A stretch of 64,000 nt of DNA from Maylandia zebra (Eukaryota; Chordata; Actinopteri; Cichliformes; Cichlidae), in assembly GCF_041146795.1 (NCBI RefSeq), contig NC_135183.1, forward strand, positions 12,135,340 to 12,199,339. The letters run 5' to 3'. Positions 35,996 to 48,410 of the stretch are shown one piece after another (positions within the stretch are counted from its first letter, which is position 1; each line of letters begins with the position of its first letter). A program made the position numbers and the translations under genes. The notes under the pieces were generated by a model. The model saw nothing but the letters and a program-made list of their open reading frames with translations. It did not search any database and was not told the origin of the DNA.

Positions 35996-36432
35996 GCATA
36001 CCACCAAACAAAAATGACAAAAAAAGGATACTGACAATTTTTCCCCGCGCACCAGGTATAGAAGAATTAGCTCAGTTTGTCCCCAGTATAACTTTTTTGT
36101 TGTTTTTTTCTGACCACTACTCATGCTAGGGCCTTCATCCAGGTGAGAAATTTCTCCAGGGCCCAGGTCAGATTGACTACTTTTTCTTTTCTGTTGCTAT
36201 TGCACACGCTGTATCGTCTAACAGCATGACCATTATGTCATTTCTTCTTCGTTTTCTTAGGCAGTTGGCAACTAATTTAATTAGAGCAGGTAGTTGTACT
36301 GCCTGCTAGTGGAAGACAACGTAATTGTTCTGCAAGTTACTCACGCCGGTCGCAGGAACCAGATAATCTTCAACGTAACACTTGATCATCTCTCACGGCA
36401 CTATGCGCCGGCACAGTGGTTGGGAAACACTG
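35996..36432 (-). mobile_element. hAT-type MITE remnant
   Basis: The right end, read inward on the minus strand, is 'cagtgtttcccaaccactgt' at 36432-36413, followed by 'gccgtgagagatgatcaagt'. This is a common vertebrate hAT MITE terminus. The left boundary is not visible. Confidence 0.45.
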
Positions 36433-37369
36433 GTCTACAGTGACCCCTTGTGGACACTGAGATATTGCGGTGATGAGTAGATGTGATTGTGACTCTACTA
36501 ATTATGATATTGCCTGTTTCTGTTTTCAGAAAATCATGCTCATAAGTCACACCTACTGTATATTCCATAACAATAAGTTCAAGTATGGCTGCACCAAATT
36601 TGGATTGAGCCCGGAAAGATCTCTGATGTAAACAATTCTTCTGTGGAACTTAGTTAAAGACAGTTAACCCAACTCCTGCGGTCTTTTCTGAAAGAAGACT
36701 TAGTCCAGACTTGTATACCCAGACTTCATGTATTTCTGTATGTATTAATGCATATAGTCTATAGTGTGGATGGGTCCTTATTCTGGTTACAATCTTAAAT
36801 AATGGTTTGTTTTCAACACACTAACAATACACTAACATGGGATGAACATGTGGAAGATCTACTTCTTTTGCTACTAAAGCCAGTTTGATATATGTTATTT
36901 GCACATCCATAGAGTTAAGGTTCAGAACCACTGCATGTTTTGCAGTGGTTCTTACAGAAAAGCTGCAAGTGTAAAGCATTTGCTTGGCACTGGCAATATA
37001 TCAGGGTTTAGCACCAAAACATCTTAGTTAACCAAAATAAAAATAGAAACGAGACTTTTGAAATAAAATCTTAAATTAACTGAAATGACATTAGTAATGG
37101 GAAACTAACTACATTTTTTTAAAGGAAATATCCTTTAAAAACTGTTACTACAACTTGCCTATTGAGGCTTTGATGGAAGTGTTTATTGAGTGTACAAATA
37201 AAATAATATTAGAAGAAGGGAACAAACTTTATCTTAATTCTAAGAAATGTCCTCAGCTTGAATCAGTTAAGTAGAAGATGAATAAAATAAAATATGGGAA
37301 AAAAATACCTTTGTTTTTATGCTGCCTACATTGTAGAGTGTGACTTTGTCCCATTCCCTACTCAGAGAC
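36433..37369. other. gap inside serpin D intron 2
   Basis: About 940 bp of AT-rich DNA without a recognised gene. The part near 37020-37070 resembles 46660-46700 in serpin E intron 2. Confidence 0.45.
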
Positions 37370-37639
37370 AAAGTGGGATGCAGAAAGATGAGGGAACCCT
37401 AAAATCGGTCACAGTGGCTCAATGTGGGGAAAAGAATCACAACTCATAACAATTTCTATTGTGAGTTTTAGATTTTCTTAACGTACAGGCTGTGATCAGC
37501 TGATCTGAGCTACTACTGCTCTGAGGTTTACTGCTCTTTGTGAATTTACACAATTCAACAAGATGTTAGCAGAAGTTGTCCTGATGGATTCCACCCTCTG
37601 CACTGGCAGTACACTGTTTATGTTGTCTTTATACTAGAC
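37370..37639. repeat. duplicated intron-2 segment (D copy)
   Basis: Starts 'gggatgcagaaagatgaggg' and matches 46727-46986 in serpin E intron 2 over about 265 bp. Further shared pieces are 39185-39420 with 47040-47345 and 39590-39690 with 47350-47455. This ties serpin D's separated first coding exon to the rest of the gene. Confidence 0.9.
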
Positions 37640-37775
37640 CAGAGGTGGGGACCTCCGGGCTTCAAGGGCAGGTCTCCTGCAGGTTTTAGATGTCACCCGG
37701 GGTCAGCACACCTGAATCAAATGATTAGTTCATTACCTCTGGAGAACTTCAAGACATGTTGAGGAGAGGGCTGGG
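37640..37775 (+). mobile_element. hAT MITE fragment
   Basis: 'cagaggtggggacctccggg' followed by 'gcaggttttagatgtcac' and 'atgattagttcattacc' matches the arms of the hAT MITE at 55089-59771. Only about 135 bp is present. Confidence 0.6.
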
Positions 37776-38876
37776 TTTCAATTATCGATTTATCGATTAA
37801 AATCAATTTTAGCTTGAATAATGGATATTAATTCATTAAATATGAATCGATTTTTAAATATAAATATATTTTGCCAGAAATGCCAGAATCTCAGGTTAAA
37901 TCTTTCATTTCAACAACCACCAAACAGCTGAAACAGCAAATGAGAGCAAATAAACGGATTCCACACAAAGACGTAAACACCAAGCACAGACCCGACGCAT
38001 CAGAAACTGAGATGTCGGCTTTCTCACCCAACAACACGTACACGGACACGCCGTCAGGGCTGAAAGCCGATGGCTCACAGATTCTGAAGCTGCAGGTTTT
38101 GTCACTCTGACCAAAATTCACTGAACCAGCAGCAAAATAAGATCAAAACTGCGCTTCACATTTGATAAACATCGTCATTAATTCCCTCTTACTTTTGCTG
38201 TTTTTCTTCCACCACGATAAACTTCACACTTCCTGCACAGCTCTGTCTCTCAGTACTTCAAGAACAGTTTCCCATCTCAAATGTCTGTTTTCCGATTATT
38301 TGTTTGCTTGTTACGCTGTCCCCCCCCCACAAATGACCTCCGACAAGTAAGCCTCATTTCCGCTGTTCAATACCGCAGAAATGTGTTTTATCCTCGGTTA
38401 CTTTGACACAAAGGCATCTGCTGTGATGCTCACACCTCTGATGAAGTCTCGCAAGTCTCAGTACTGATAAATTTCTCTGAATCGGGGATTAAATCAGGAC
38501 CTTGTGAATCGGAGAGATTTTAAATCAGCTGTCAGACTGTACAATCAGAACTGCTCCCAACAAACATAGATGTTTACATCAGTGCAGTAACTTGTACTAT
38601 TTTATCAACCGATTCACACTATAACCAGGGTTTGCCTCTTATCTGTATTTAATTTTATTGAATTTAATAACGGTACAGTACTCTGTTTTTGGTAACCATT
38701 GTCCTTGATATAAATATGTAAAAATTGTGTATGTTTCTGTTCTGTGGCTTGTGTGCTGTTTGTTTGTATATGTGTCTTTCTTGCTGCTGTTACACCCAAA
38801 TTTTCCCTTGTTGGACAATTAAAGGATTCTTCTTCAGTTACTAAATTCAAGCATCATCAGCTGAGCTTCAAATTCA
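37776..38876. other. unassigned inserted sequence, LINE-like tail
   Basis: An AT-rich 'atcgattta' stretch (37785-37870) is followed by about 1 kb I cannot assign. It is absent from the matching position in serpin E, so it is inserted DNA. The end (about 38780-38840, 'ttgttggacaattaaaggat') looks like a LINE 3' tail. Open frames on both strands at 37870-38120 have no family resemblance. Confidence 0.4.
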
Positions 38877-39140
38877 GGCGATCGTGGCTCAAGAGTTGGG
38901 AGTTTGCCTTGTAATCGGAAGGTTGCCGGTTCGAGCCCCGGCTTGGACAGTCTCAGTTGTTGTGTCCTTGGGCAAGACACTTCACTGGCGCCTACTGGTG
39001 GCGCCAGTGTCCGGCAGCCTCGCCTCTGTCAGTGTGCCCCAGGATGGCTGTGGCTACAATGTAGCTTGCCATCACCAATGGGTGGATGACTGGATATGTA
39101 AAGCGCTTTGGGGTCCTTAGGGACTAGTAAAGTGCTATAC
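38877..39140 (+). mobile_element. tRNA-derived SINE, third copy
   Basis: Forward-oriented copy of the SINE found in serpins B and C. It has the A-box-like head, B box 'ggttcgagccccggc', core 'cttgggcaagacacttcac' and tail 'aaagcgctttggggtcctta'. It differs at several positions, so it is an independent insertion. Confidence 0.85.
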
Positions 39141-40017
39141 ATTCATCTCTGTTATACTCTGCTCCACAGCCACTGTGCACTAGTCAGACATGTTTATCCT
39201 GCACTAAACTGCAGAGCATTGTAATGTAATGCAGTCTTTAAATAACACAGTTCGTCTACCTCATTTTGATTAGCAGCATGTTTCACAATGTCATCAAAAC
39301 AAAACAAAACAGCTAGCTGTTTCTTTTCTCCCTCTGTGAAATTCAGCAGCTTGACCTTTAGCTGCAACACACTGTGAGACTTATGCTTGCTCCTTTCCAG
39401 TATTGCTAGTGTCAAGGGATTTTTGTTTTTATATAATTTGACCAGCTTCATGAAATGTGCTTTTTCTGTTTACTAAGCAATCTACATGTCTATGTGACTT
39501 TTCACCTAAATACTTTTGTGATGAACTTATTCAGCTACTAAACCACTTCCTGTTTTTAAAGATTTTTAGAAATCCCCTGTCAGCTAGCTAGATGGTGAAC
39601 CACAACTTATGGAGATCTGCATTCATGCCACAGTTGTAGCCAATTAAATAAATAAAAACATAAATAAACAAAAAACACTGACCCATTGACCTCTGGCAAA
39701 TAGCTTGTTTCCCACAAGCTTTTGAAACACGTTTAACTAAATACCAAAAGGTGAATTTTATTCATTCATAAACTTACTGAGGGTGAGAGATTATGCAGTT
39801 TATCTATAGACAGCAGCAATGTGTGTTTTTTATAGAGACAAAAAAACAGAAATGTTTTTTTTTTCTATATGGAAAAACACAGACGGCCACATCTGACAAG
39901 ACGTTTTGTGAAAACAGGTCAGACTGGCTGCTTTTAAAATGCAACGAGGTCTTGAAGTTGCACAGGCATCATGCTAGGAGATCAACTGATGGCGTGGTGC
40001 CTGTGCAGTGAGCTGAC
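39141..40017. other. rest of serpin D intron 2
   Basis: Contains blocks shared with serpin E intron 2 (39185-39420 and 39590-39690). No other feature is recognised. Confidence 0.6.
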
Positions 40018-40183
40018 CTGAGCCATCTGAGCTGCAGTGTCTCCTTTAGCTCCCAGGTAGCCCTGGCCATGGTCCATCCTTGCTCAGAGGGGAAACAAGG
40101 ATGTTTCCAGCAGGGTCTGTCTGGTTCAGAGTGCCGAACAGCTCCAAGACAAAGGCTGTGTTTGAGCTGCTGACGGCGGACAT

Positions 40184-40504
40184 GGCTGATGGTGTTTTCC
40201 TGTAACATGCAAACAACCGTTTAAACTGCTACATCATTACATACCGGAAACACAACAAGAGACTTTAGATTAAAGCATAGAGAAAAAGTGACTTTTTTAG
40301 GAGAGCGCATACAGACAGAAACAACCGGAGCTGCCCCACCCACTGAACCTAAGACACCGGACACGGTGCAGCCCGTTTCAGAAACTTGTCAGCAACGACT
40401 CTCTGCTCACTTATATGAGACTACAAGCTACTAAAACGAAGACAAATCCAGCGGACTACCTCATTTAAATGTTGAGACACGAGTCTAACTGCAGTCCCTT
40501 GTTA
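40184..40504 (-). promoter_or_regulatory. serpin D 5' region, truncated
   Basis: Matches the 5' region of serpin B up to about 40500, including the likely first-exon donor at 40460-40455 (GAG/GTAGTC). The sequence that should carry the TATA element is replaced by a hAT transposon, so the promoter core is gone. Confidence 0.5.
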
Positions 40505-41596
40505 GATAGCCAAATCAGCCCAGTACCACTCTGAAGAGCTGCATGATGAAGGTGTGCGACGTCTTGTGTCCAGACAAAACGCAGATTTTGGCAAATGTGA
40601 GCCTGATTTAAGAACACAGTTGTGTGAAAGAAGCAAAAACTTCATTGCATACTCTCTTGCTGTGGATGAAAGTACAGACATGATGGACATTGCACAGCTG
40701 ACCATCTTCATCCGTGGAGTGTAAATATTAGAAACTAAATCGATGCACGGGACAACGACAGGAAAATACTTTTTTTTTTTTTTGAAACGTATGTCAAAGT
40801 GTAACCGACATGAAACTGCCCTGGGACAACAGATCGAGCTGGTGTTGTGCAGGATGTAGGATCTAGTAAAGATGCAGGAGGAGAACTGTACCGGTGAGTT
40901 AACAGCATATCACTGCATCACACACCAGGAAACGCTGTGTGGTACAGTCCTAAAAATGATGGAGCATGTAATGATCACCGTAACGCAAACCGTAAATTTT
41001 ATCTGGGCTAAAAGTTTAAATCACCTTCAATTTCAGTCTTTTATGTGGGAAATAGATTCAGAGTTTGCCGACATTCCTTATCATACTGAGGTCTGTTGGC
41101 TGAGTTGGGGAAAAGCTCTCAATAGAGTTTTTGAGCTCAGCAAGGAAATCTGTCAGTTCATGGACATGGCATGTATGATGCGGTGAAGGCATTTCAAGTG
41201 AAACTGTCACAAATGCACCAGTGCAAGCTGCCTCACTTTCCCTGTTGCCAAGTAATGTTGAACCAAGTCAGCGGACTTTGCTCCGTCTACATGCGGCTCC
41301 AACCTTGTGTATGCTTTCATTTATTTTTTCTGTGGTTTTTGGCAGCATGTTCATATTTCTAATTTGCATAATTGTGACAGGATATATTTTTATGGAGAGC
41401 AAAATATTTAAAGTTAAAGTTTATTTTTTTAAGTTTATTTATTCTGGAATAATATTCCTGTTTGTTTTTATTCATATTTATGTTAAAAAACAACAACATT
41501 GTTTTAGTGTGTTTAAAAAATGTTTATCTTGTTTGGCCTGCAACATAAAGTGTGCCTTGAGTTTTGGCCCCCTATGCAATTGAGTTTGACACCCCT
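40505..41596 (+). pseudogene. decayed hAT transposase, GTF2IRD2/Charlie-like
   Basis: Plus-strand codons near 40530-40720 read 'RSKNFIAYSLAVDESTDMMD' and 'IAQLTIFIRGV'. The following part, 40872-41186, reads 'ENCTGELTAYHCITHQE' and 'DIPYHTEVCWLSWGKALN'. This order matches the catalytic region of the Charlie-type hAT transposase that gave rise to vertebrate GTF2IRD2. Stops and frameshifts separate the pieces. The right end 'gagtttgacacccctg' at 41581-41596 is the family terminus. The left end is not visible. Confidence 0.75.
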
Positions 41597-41705
41597 GTTT
41601 TAAACCTGGGTGTCTGTCTGCTGAATCCAAGTTAGAAGCTGGAGAGGAGGAGCCTGGAAGCAGGAGGCTCTGCCCCCGATTCTACTTTTAAATATCCTAG
41701 GAACC

Positions 41706-43036
41706 CAGTGGCGGTCCTAGCCTGTTTGGTGCCCTGGGCGAACTCTCCCTCTGGCGCCCCCCCCCCCCCCCGCCACACACACACACAGACAAAACATATT
41801 AAGGATTGTACATTAACATAAAGCTGTTGTACACACACACACACATATGAAGAGAGAGAGAGTATGCCTAGTATGCAAACGGCTACCAAACAGCCATCAT
41901 AATTCGTCATACAATGAGAACAGGACAAATCAACAATTGACAATTGACTAATTAATATTAAAATCTGTAACATAATGTATTGTTTGGAGTTTAGTCTGTT
42001 ACTGTTACTATTTTTATCATTTCTTCTTGCAGCAAATGTAACACACATAATTTCCTTAGGGATTAATAAAGTATTCTGATTGTTTCAGGATGACCTGCCA
42101 TTATCCAATGACACATCTGCTTACCTGTATCTTTTGCTCGTTTCTCTTCCTCTTCTTTTCTCTTTTTTCTAAACTGAGCACCTGATGGCTTTGAACTTTT
42201 CTTGTCCATCTTCCATTGGTTTTAATTTTGTACTCCAGTATGAACACCCATCCCTCAATCCATGGATCACCACAACATGTCCTAACACACCTAAACCTTA
42301 GTTCACAGATTCACTTTGTCTAGGGTGCATTTCTGAAATTTCACACAACCCAGGATTCAAATCATGGGCTTGGATTTACAACATTATAAATGAAATACGC
42401 TCTATTTGGAAGCAGCAGGGCCCCCTCCCCTTTTGACGGGTTGTGTGTGAGACTTTAAATCATCAAACTGTAAATTTTAAATTGTTATTGATCCCTTTAC
42501 CCCGAGTCCTAAAGTGTATATTTATTTTCTTACTCTTATTATATATATTGTTTGTTTACTTGCACTGCTGTAACTGGAGCCTCGTCGTCTCGTCTCTCTA
42601 TATATTGCTCTGTATGTAGCGGAGATGACAATAAAGTTTACTTTGACCGAGGGCTCTCGCGCTCACTTTCTAAGTCTGTATCATAATGTCTGCTGTTTTC
42701 GTGTTTGTTGGTTTGTTTTTATTTTGTTTTATTTTGCGAGTTGGTTTTTAGATGCTGCTCCAGCCGGTCAGAGAATCCCCCGCCGCCCCGCCCTCTCCTC
42801 TCTGCGCCGCAAGCAGCAGGCGCACCTCGCAGACGAAGGGCTCCCTTACTCCCAGGAAATGGGCGATAGAAAACCGATCGGTGGCTATGCCATTCCCAGT
42901 ATGCGCTGGCTGACGTCGGGGCAGCATGAGTACGAGCATTCTTTTTTTTTTTTTTTGCCGATGCCCGTGATGCCGCCCCCACCACGATGCCGCCCCGAGC
43001 AACCGCCCGTGTCGCCCGTATCAAAAACCGCTACTC
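41706..43036. mobile_element. non-autonomous hAT element with 8-bp target duplication
   Basis: Left end 'cagtggcggtcctagcc', right end '...aaaaaccgctactc' (complement GAGTAGCGGTTTTT). The direct 8-bp duplication taggaacc flanks it at 41698-41705 and 43037-43044. Inside are poly-C, CA repeats, LINE-tail-like motifs (42050-42080 and 42600-42640) and a GC-rich right arm. There is no transposase, so it is a 1331-bp non-autonomous copy carrying secondary insertions. Confidence 0.8.
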
Positions 43037-43044
43037 TAGGAACC

Positions 43045-43898
43045 ACAAGTAAGCCTGCAGTCTGGAAGTGAAGTGCTCTACTGTGAGGTCTTGAGATAAG
43101 ATTGCCACTACCAGCCTCAGAAACCAATAAACCTTATATGTCACTGCAACATTATCCCATTAGTCTTTAGCCCTGGAGATACTTTGCTATAAGATTCAGA
43201 ATACAAAGCGCAATGACTGCTTTATATGTGATGGAAGGTTTGAAACCAAGATCCAAAAGGCCAGAGGGAGTTGGCTTGTTGGCAGCTTGTTATTAAGAGT
43301 AGCAAAAACAAATGGGCTTTTAGGGACAAAAATGGGTGACTAGAAAGTCATAAGGTTTATGATTTTCAGCAGAAATGCTGTGAGCAACAAAAATATGAAA
43401 AAGGTTTTCTGGTCTAAGGGACAACACAGACAATTCTGTTCACTTTACAAGTAGTTTTAATCCCATACTGATCTTTAGTGTATTATATAGTATTCTTGTA
43501 GTAAAAAAAGTAAAACAAGAGCCAGACTTGTGACTTGTTTGAGAAGCAGAGTGCATCAGTGTTTTTATAAATAAAGAACTGTGTGCAACTGAGAAGCTGT
43601 GTCGATGCAATCTGTGCCACAATACCATTCTGTTCAAAATAAACTAATAAAAGACTGGACCGATTAAAAGCCTTAATTTCTACATTCATTTCTACAGCCA
43701 CTGTTTCCAATATTAACCCCCCCCCCCCCCCCCCCACAAAAACCCAACGTAATTAAGAATGACTTAATGTAAAATAATCAAACTTTATTCACGAATAAAG
43801 CAAAATACAATTTCTTAATTAAGTCAACATCACAAAATAAAGGCTTCATTTATACTGTTTTTAAGATGTTTTATTTTAATTTGAACCATCCTTTTCCT
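43045..43898. other. 3' flank of serpin E
   Basis: AT-rich DNA with a C homopolymer of about 20 at 43716-43735. AATAAA on the minus strand at 43875-43870 lies 24 bp past the serpin E stop and could be its poly(A) signal. No other gene is seen. Confidence 0.5.
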
Positions 43899-46800
43899 CT
43901 ACTGAGGAGATGAGAATCTGCCAAAGAACAGGATGGACTTGGTCTTATTGTGTCTGATAAAGAAGAGGAAGGGGTGATCTGCTCTGAAGTGTTCCTCCCT
44001 CAACATGCAGAATGCTACCATTCCAGCTGTGGCTGCAGCGGCCTCTGTGCCCTCCTCGTTCACCTCCACAAAGGCCTTGTGGGCCACCGTAGACAGGAAG
44101 AGCCCCCCTTCACCGTTCATGACAGACAGGTCAGCGCTTCCTGCACAGAACACGTTCTTCATACCCAGTTTAGCCAGAGGATCATTCAGCTCGTAGTCTT
44201 CCTCCAGCTTGAACTTTGGCAGGTGAACGACAACTTCTGAATCAACATCCATGTTTTTCCTGTCGGTCCATTCATTCAGCCTCTCCTGTGTTAGCTCCTT
44301 CTCCAGCTGGAACACAGTTAATACATTTTATGGCATCTTTGTTGTTTAATTTTAACATTGTAAACATCACCTGAGAGCTACTCTATAGTCATAAAACTTT
44401 GATAATAAAGCAAAACGCTGACTTTTCTTTATAGGTATTTATTACTAAGTTCTTTACCTTCAGCAGAGGGTCTGAGCCGTCTGAGGACTCTGCAGGCAGA
44501 AGAACAAACATGCTGAGCTCCTCATTCACGTAGGGCAACTCCAGGATCTGCAGACCATGGTCATGAATGTAGTTGTAGGGAAGCTTCTTCATCTGGTACA
44601 TCATCTGGACTGGTACGGTCTCATTCTGACAAACAGCAAACACAAGAAATCCATCTTACTTGAGTTAAATTGCTTTCTCTGTTTAAACTGTATGTCCCCA
44701 TACTTAAAACAGGATTACATTTAATTTTTACCTGTTTGACTTTAAAGGGCATCTCTTTGGTGTTTGCCTCATCAAATGGGTTCCTCCAGTTGCCCTTGAA
44801 GTAGATAGCATTGACCAGAGCCAGTCTGGTATTTGAGCGTACTGTTCCTGGCTTCAGAAGGTCTTTTATCTTATCTGAAAGGAAATACAGAAACACAACA
44901 ATATTTCATTATAATCCACAGAGGATGCTAAAATGATTCCCTGCTGTTCAGGCTGTGGAAGATGCACATTCTCACTTTCTGTCTGCTGCTCGACCCAGCT
45001 GTTGATCTCTGCTCTGCACGCCTCTGGAGCTCCGATGAAGTCCACAGTCTTCAGGTCTGCCTGGTAGTACTTCTGTGTGGCTTCAAGGAAGTCCTGCAGA
45101 GAGCAGACATCTGTTTATTAATCCAGTCTTTGTAATGAAGAACTTTATGAAGAGAATCATTGATGTGGACACTCACTGGGAGGAAGTGGGCAGTGTTTTC
45201 TCCATAAAGACGGTTGGCTAGTTTCAGGATGTAGGATGCAGACGGTGAGTTGATGTCAGCGTTCAGTTTCTGGAAGTCTGCATGGACGCCTTCACCTGAG
45301 CTGAATGAGAGGGCCTGTGTGGCATTGAAGACAAAGACTGAAAGGATGTGACACTGAGCCTGAGCGACCCTAATGTAACAATTTATGGTCCAAAGGTAGA
45401 AACTGGACAACTTTATTCTTTCAGCATCAGGTTTAATAATAAGCCTTATTGTGAAACTGTTATATGCTGTTAATATATTTAATATTTATTTTTCATGTCT
45501 ATAGGAGGCTATTATGATGTGTTATGCTAGACTTTATTATTCATGTGCTTGACCACTGTCCCAGTTTCCAAAAATTCTTATTGCAGCTAAATTTTTGTGG
45601 TTTAGCTGCAGGGGAGGGGTGGAGCAGTGGGTTCAGGATGTGGTGTCAGGAGAGGCTGACTCACACACCTGACCATCATCAAATCATGTCTCTCCTTTTA
45701 AGGATGTTGCTGGGACCGGAGTAGGAAGCCATGTGGAGTGCTGAAAGGAGAAGGCATCTGAAAAGCTGCGTGAACGAAGTAGGTAAAAAAAAAACCCATG
45801 TCAAAAAAACACCTATAAACGTTCAACACCTTTGCCGGGGCAGGCCCGGGAAATGGCCTAGCTTGCAGCTATGCAGCGGGAGAATGCTTCAGTGTTTCAC
45901 CGCCAGTTGGAACAGCTGTAGGACCAGTCGAGCATCTGAATATAGTCGAGCATCAGGTCGCTCGGGCTGGCTATTTGCCGACACATCTGCCGCTCCCAGC
46001 TGTGTCCCACTACCATACGGGAAAGGGAGATGGCCCCCATGCCTTCCTGGAGGTCTTTTGGGCCACAGCGGAAGCGTCCCATTGGCTGGAGGAGTTCTTC
46101 ACCACCATGGCCCACCGCCACGGAGCTGCGAGAGGCATTAACCTGCTTGCCTCTGCTTTTTCTCCACAGGTCCTGGTGGCTACACACCCTCTCCTTGATC
46201 TGAGAGGGGTATACAGCGTACCAGTAAGGTGTCAAGGGGGTATACACCAGGCCTTGGTGGACATGGGCTGCACGCAGACCCTGGTTCACCAAACACTGAT
46301 TCGAACCAGGGAATTGTTGGAGGCAGAGTGGGTGGAGCTTAGCTGTGTGCATGGGGACATACATGAACATCCCATAGTGCAGCTGCAAATTAAATACAAG
46401 GGCAAAACACATAGAGTAAAGGCTGGAGTTAACCCACAGCTGACACATCCCTTAATTCTGGGGACAGATTGGCCGGGGTATAATAACCTGCAGCGTCTGT
46501 GCTGCGCTAAGTGGTGATGCGGGGTCGTGTGGCGCTGCCGGCTTGAGTTATTCACTCCTGGAAGAGTTTCTGCCGGAGCAGTCTTGGAAGGACACCCTGC
46601 GCTCAGCCTTCAACCAAGTGATAAAAATTAACGTTCACATGGTGCACCTTGAAAAAACATTTTATTTAACCAAAATAAAAACAGAAACAAGACTTTTGAA
46701 AGAAGAATGAGAAAACTGGGATACAGAAAGATGAGGGAACCCTAAAATCGGTCACATTAGCTCAGCGTGGGGGAAAGAATCTCAACTCGCAATAATTTCT

Positions 46801-48312
46801 ATTGTGAGTTTTAGATTTTCTTAATGTACGAGCTGTGATCAGCTGATCTGGGCTCCTGTTGCTCTGAGGTTTACTGCTCGTTGTGGATTTACACAACCAA
46901 ATTCAACAACATGTCAGCAGAAGTTGTGCTGGCTGACTTCCATCCTCTACACTGGCAGTACACTGTTTATGTTGTCTTTATACTAGACAGTAAAAAACTG
47001 GAATGAAGGAGGAATTCAGTTAATGCTGTACTGCAATCTAACCTGTTTATCCTGCACTAAACTGCAGAGCATTGTAATGTAGTCTTTAAATAACACAGGT
47101 CGTCTACCTCAGTTTGATTAGCAGCACAATATCATCAAAACAAAACAGCTAGCTCTCTTTCTGTTCTCCCTCTGTGAAATTCAGCAGCTGGACCTTTAGG
47201 TAACAACACACTGTGAGACAAACTCCACACAAACAGTTTGTGTGCTTGCTGATATTTATTGAGCTGATAGAAACCTTGCCTTTAAGACTACCTGCCACTC
47301 AAAAAACATCACTCCCTTTATGCTTGCTCCTTTCCAGTATTGCTAGCTAGATGGTGAAGTACCACAACCACAACTTATGCAGATCTGCTCTCATTCCACA
47401 GTTATGGCCAAATAAATAAATAAAAACATAGATAAACAAAAAACACTGACCCATTTTACCCTCTCAGGCTCAAATTAAGTTTTTGTTGCTAATGCACAAA
47501 AGAATACCTGCAGTGGTATTTCTGAGTAAAAAAAACCCTCATAAAATATGTATGTGGGGTAATCAGATTGTTAGCTTTTAACTGTTGCAAATCTGCAACG
47601 CCTGCCTTGAGAGGGTTAACCACTGAGTAAGGCACTTTTGAAGCTTCTATCTATTTTAATGCGACATCAGAATCAGAATACTTTATTAATCCCAAAGGAA
47701 ATTATGGGTTACAGCAGGCAGCACGCTAATGGCCCTTGGTGATTGACGTACACAAATATGTACATCAATCTTTCAAGATTTGTATCCATGTACTCCATTC
47801 TATTCGGGGAGTACTTCAATGCAGAAAGAGTCTCTAAAAATAACCCATGATTTGTTTGTGCTGTTGTTACACACATTAGTCTTATCTGGAAGTTAATCAT
47901 CTTCTTTGCAGTTTTTTTTTTAAATTGAGGTTTCTAATCCAAATTGTGAAACTGATACTAATATCATTCATTCATTAGCCTGCTGCCTGTCACACTGGAG
48001 ATTAAACTGTATTAGATGAAACTCTCCCAGTATAAAAGTCATTATTCTATGTAAAGGACAAGCGAGGATTTATAACTATGGATTAAAGCTGTCAAAACCA
48101 AACTGTTTTTTTAAACTGAAATTAATGTTCACCTGCTAGTTTTTCTTTTACAGTGTTCTGTTTTTTAAGCAAACAATAGATATCTTGTTGAGAGGCGTTT
48201 ATTGAGGTCAAAGTCCAGATGCTGTTTCAGTGCCTCTCCCAGGACACACCTTTCAGTTTATGGTTAGGCGGGTATTTGGGCCAATACTGATAGACTAAGT
48301 GCAAAAGTCACA

Positions 48313-48410
<98 letters not shown>

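Larger units (their letters stand above)
31130..40183 (-). pseudogene. serpin D: clade B serpin pseudogene
   Basis: Exon remains in order: 40183-40018 (ATG exon, 166 instead of 168 nt, so frameshifted to a stop), 35130-34954 (intact), 32320-32203, 32101-31959, 31823-31656 (intact) and 31475-31130 (truncated). The last exon matches the others only down to about 31200. The reactive loop and last strands are lost and replaced by unrelated codons ending at 31130. Intron 2 is stretched to nearly 5 kb by an L2 LINE, SINE and hAT pieces; intron 3 holds a 2.5-kb poly(A) retroelement. A hAT element begins at about 40505, where the promoter should be. Intron 2 shares unique sequence with serpin E intron 2, which confirms that the distant exon 1 belongs to this copy. 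Confidence 0.85.

Noticed and set aside
37871-38121. Overlapping frames on both strands of about 76-79 codons
   Set aside because: They lie in inserted DNA absent from the matching intron of serpin E and resemble no known protein.
39969-40208. 79-codon minus-strand frame over serpin D exon 1
   Set aside because: It is an alternative frame of the broken serpin exon; the true frame is the one starting at 40183 and it hits a stop.
42625-43127. Frames up to 148 codons on both strands
   Set aside because: They cross the boundary of the non-autonomous hAT element and reflect its GC-rich arm.
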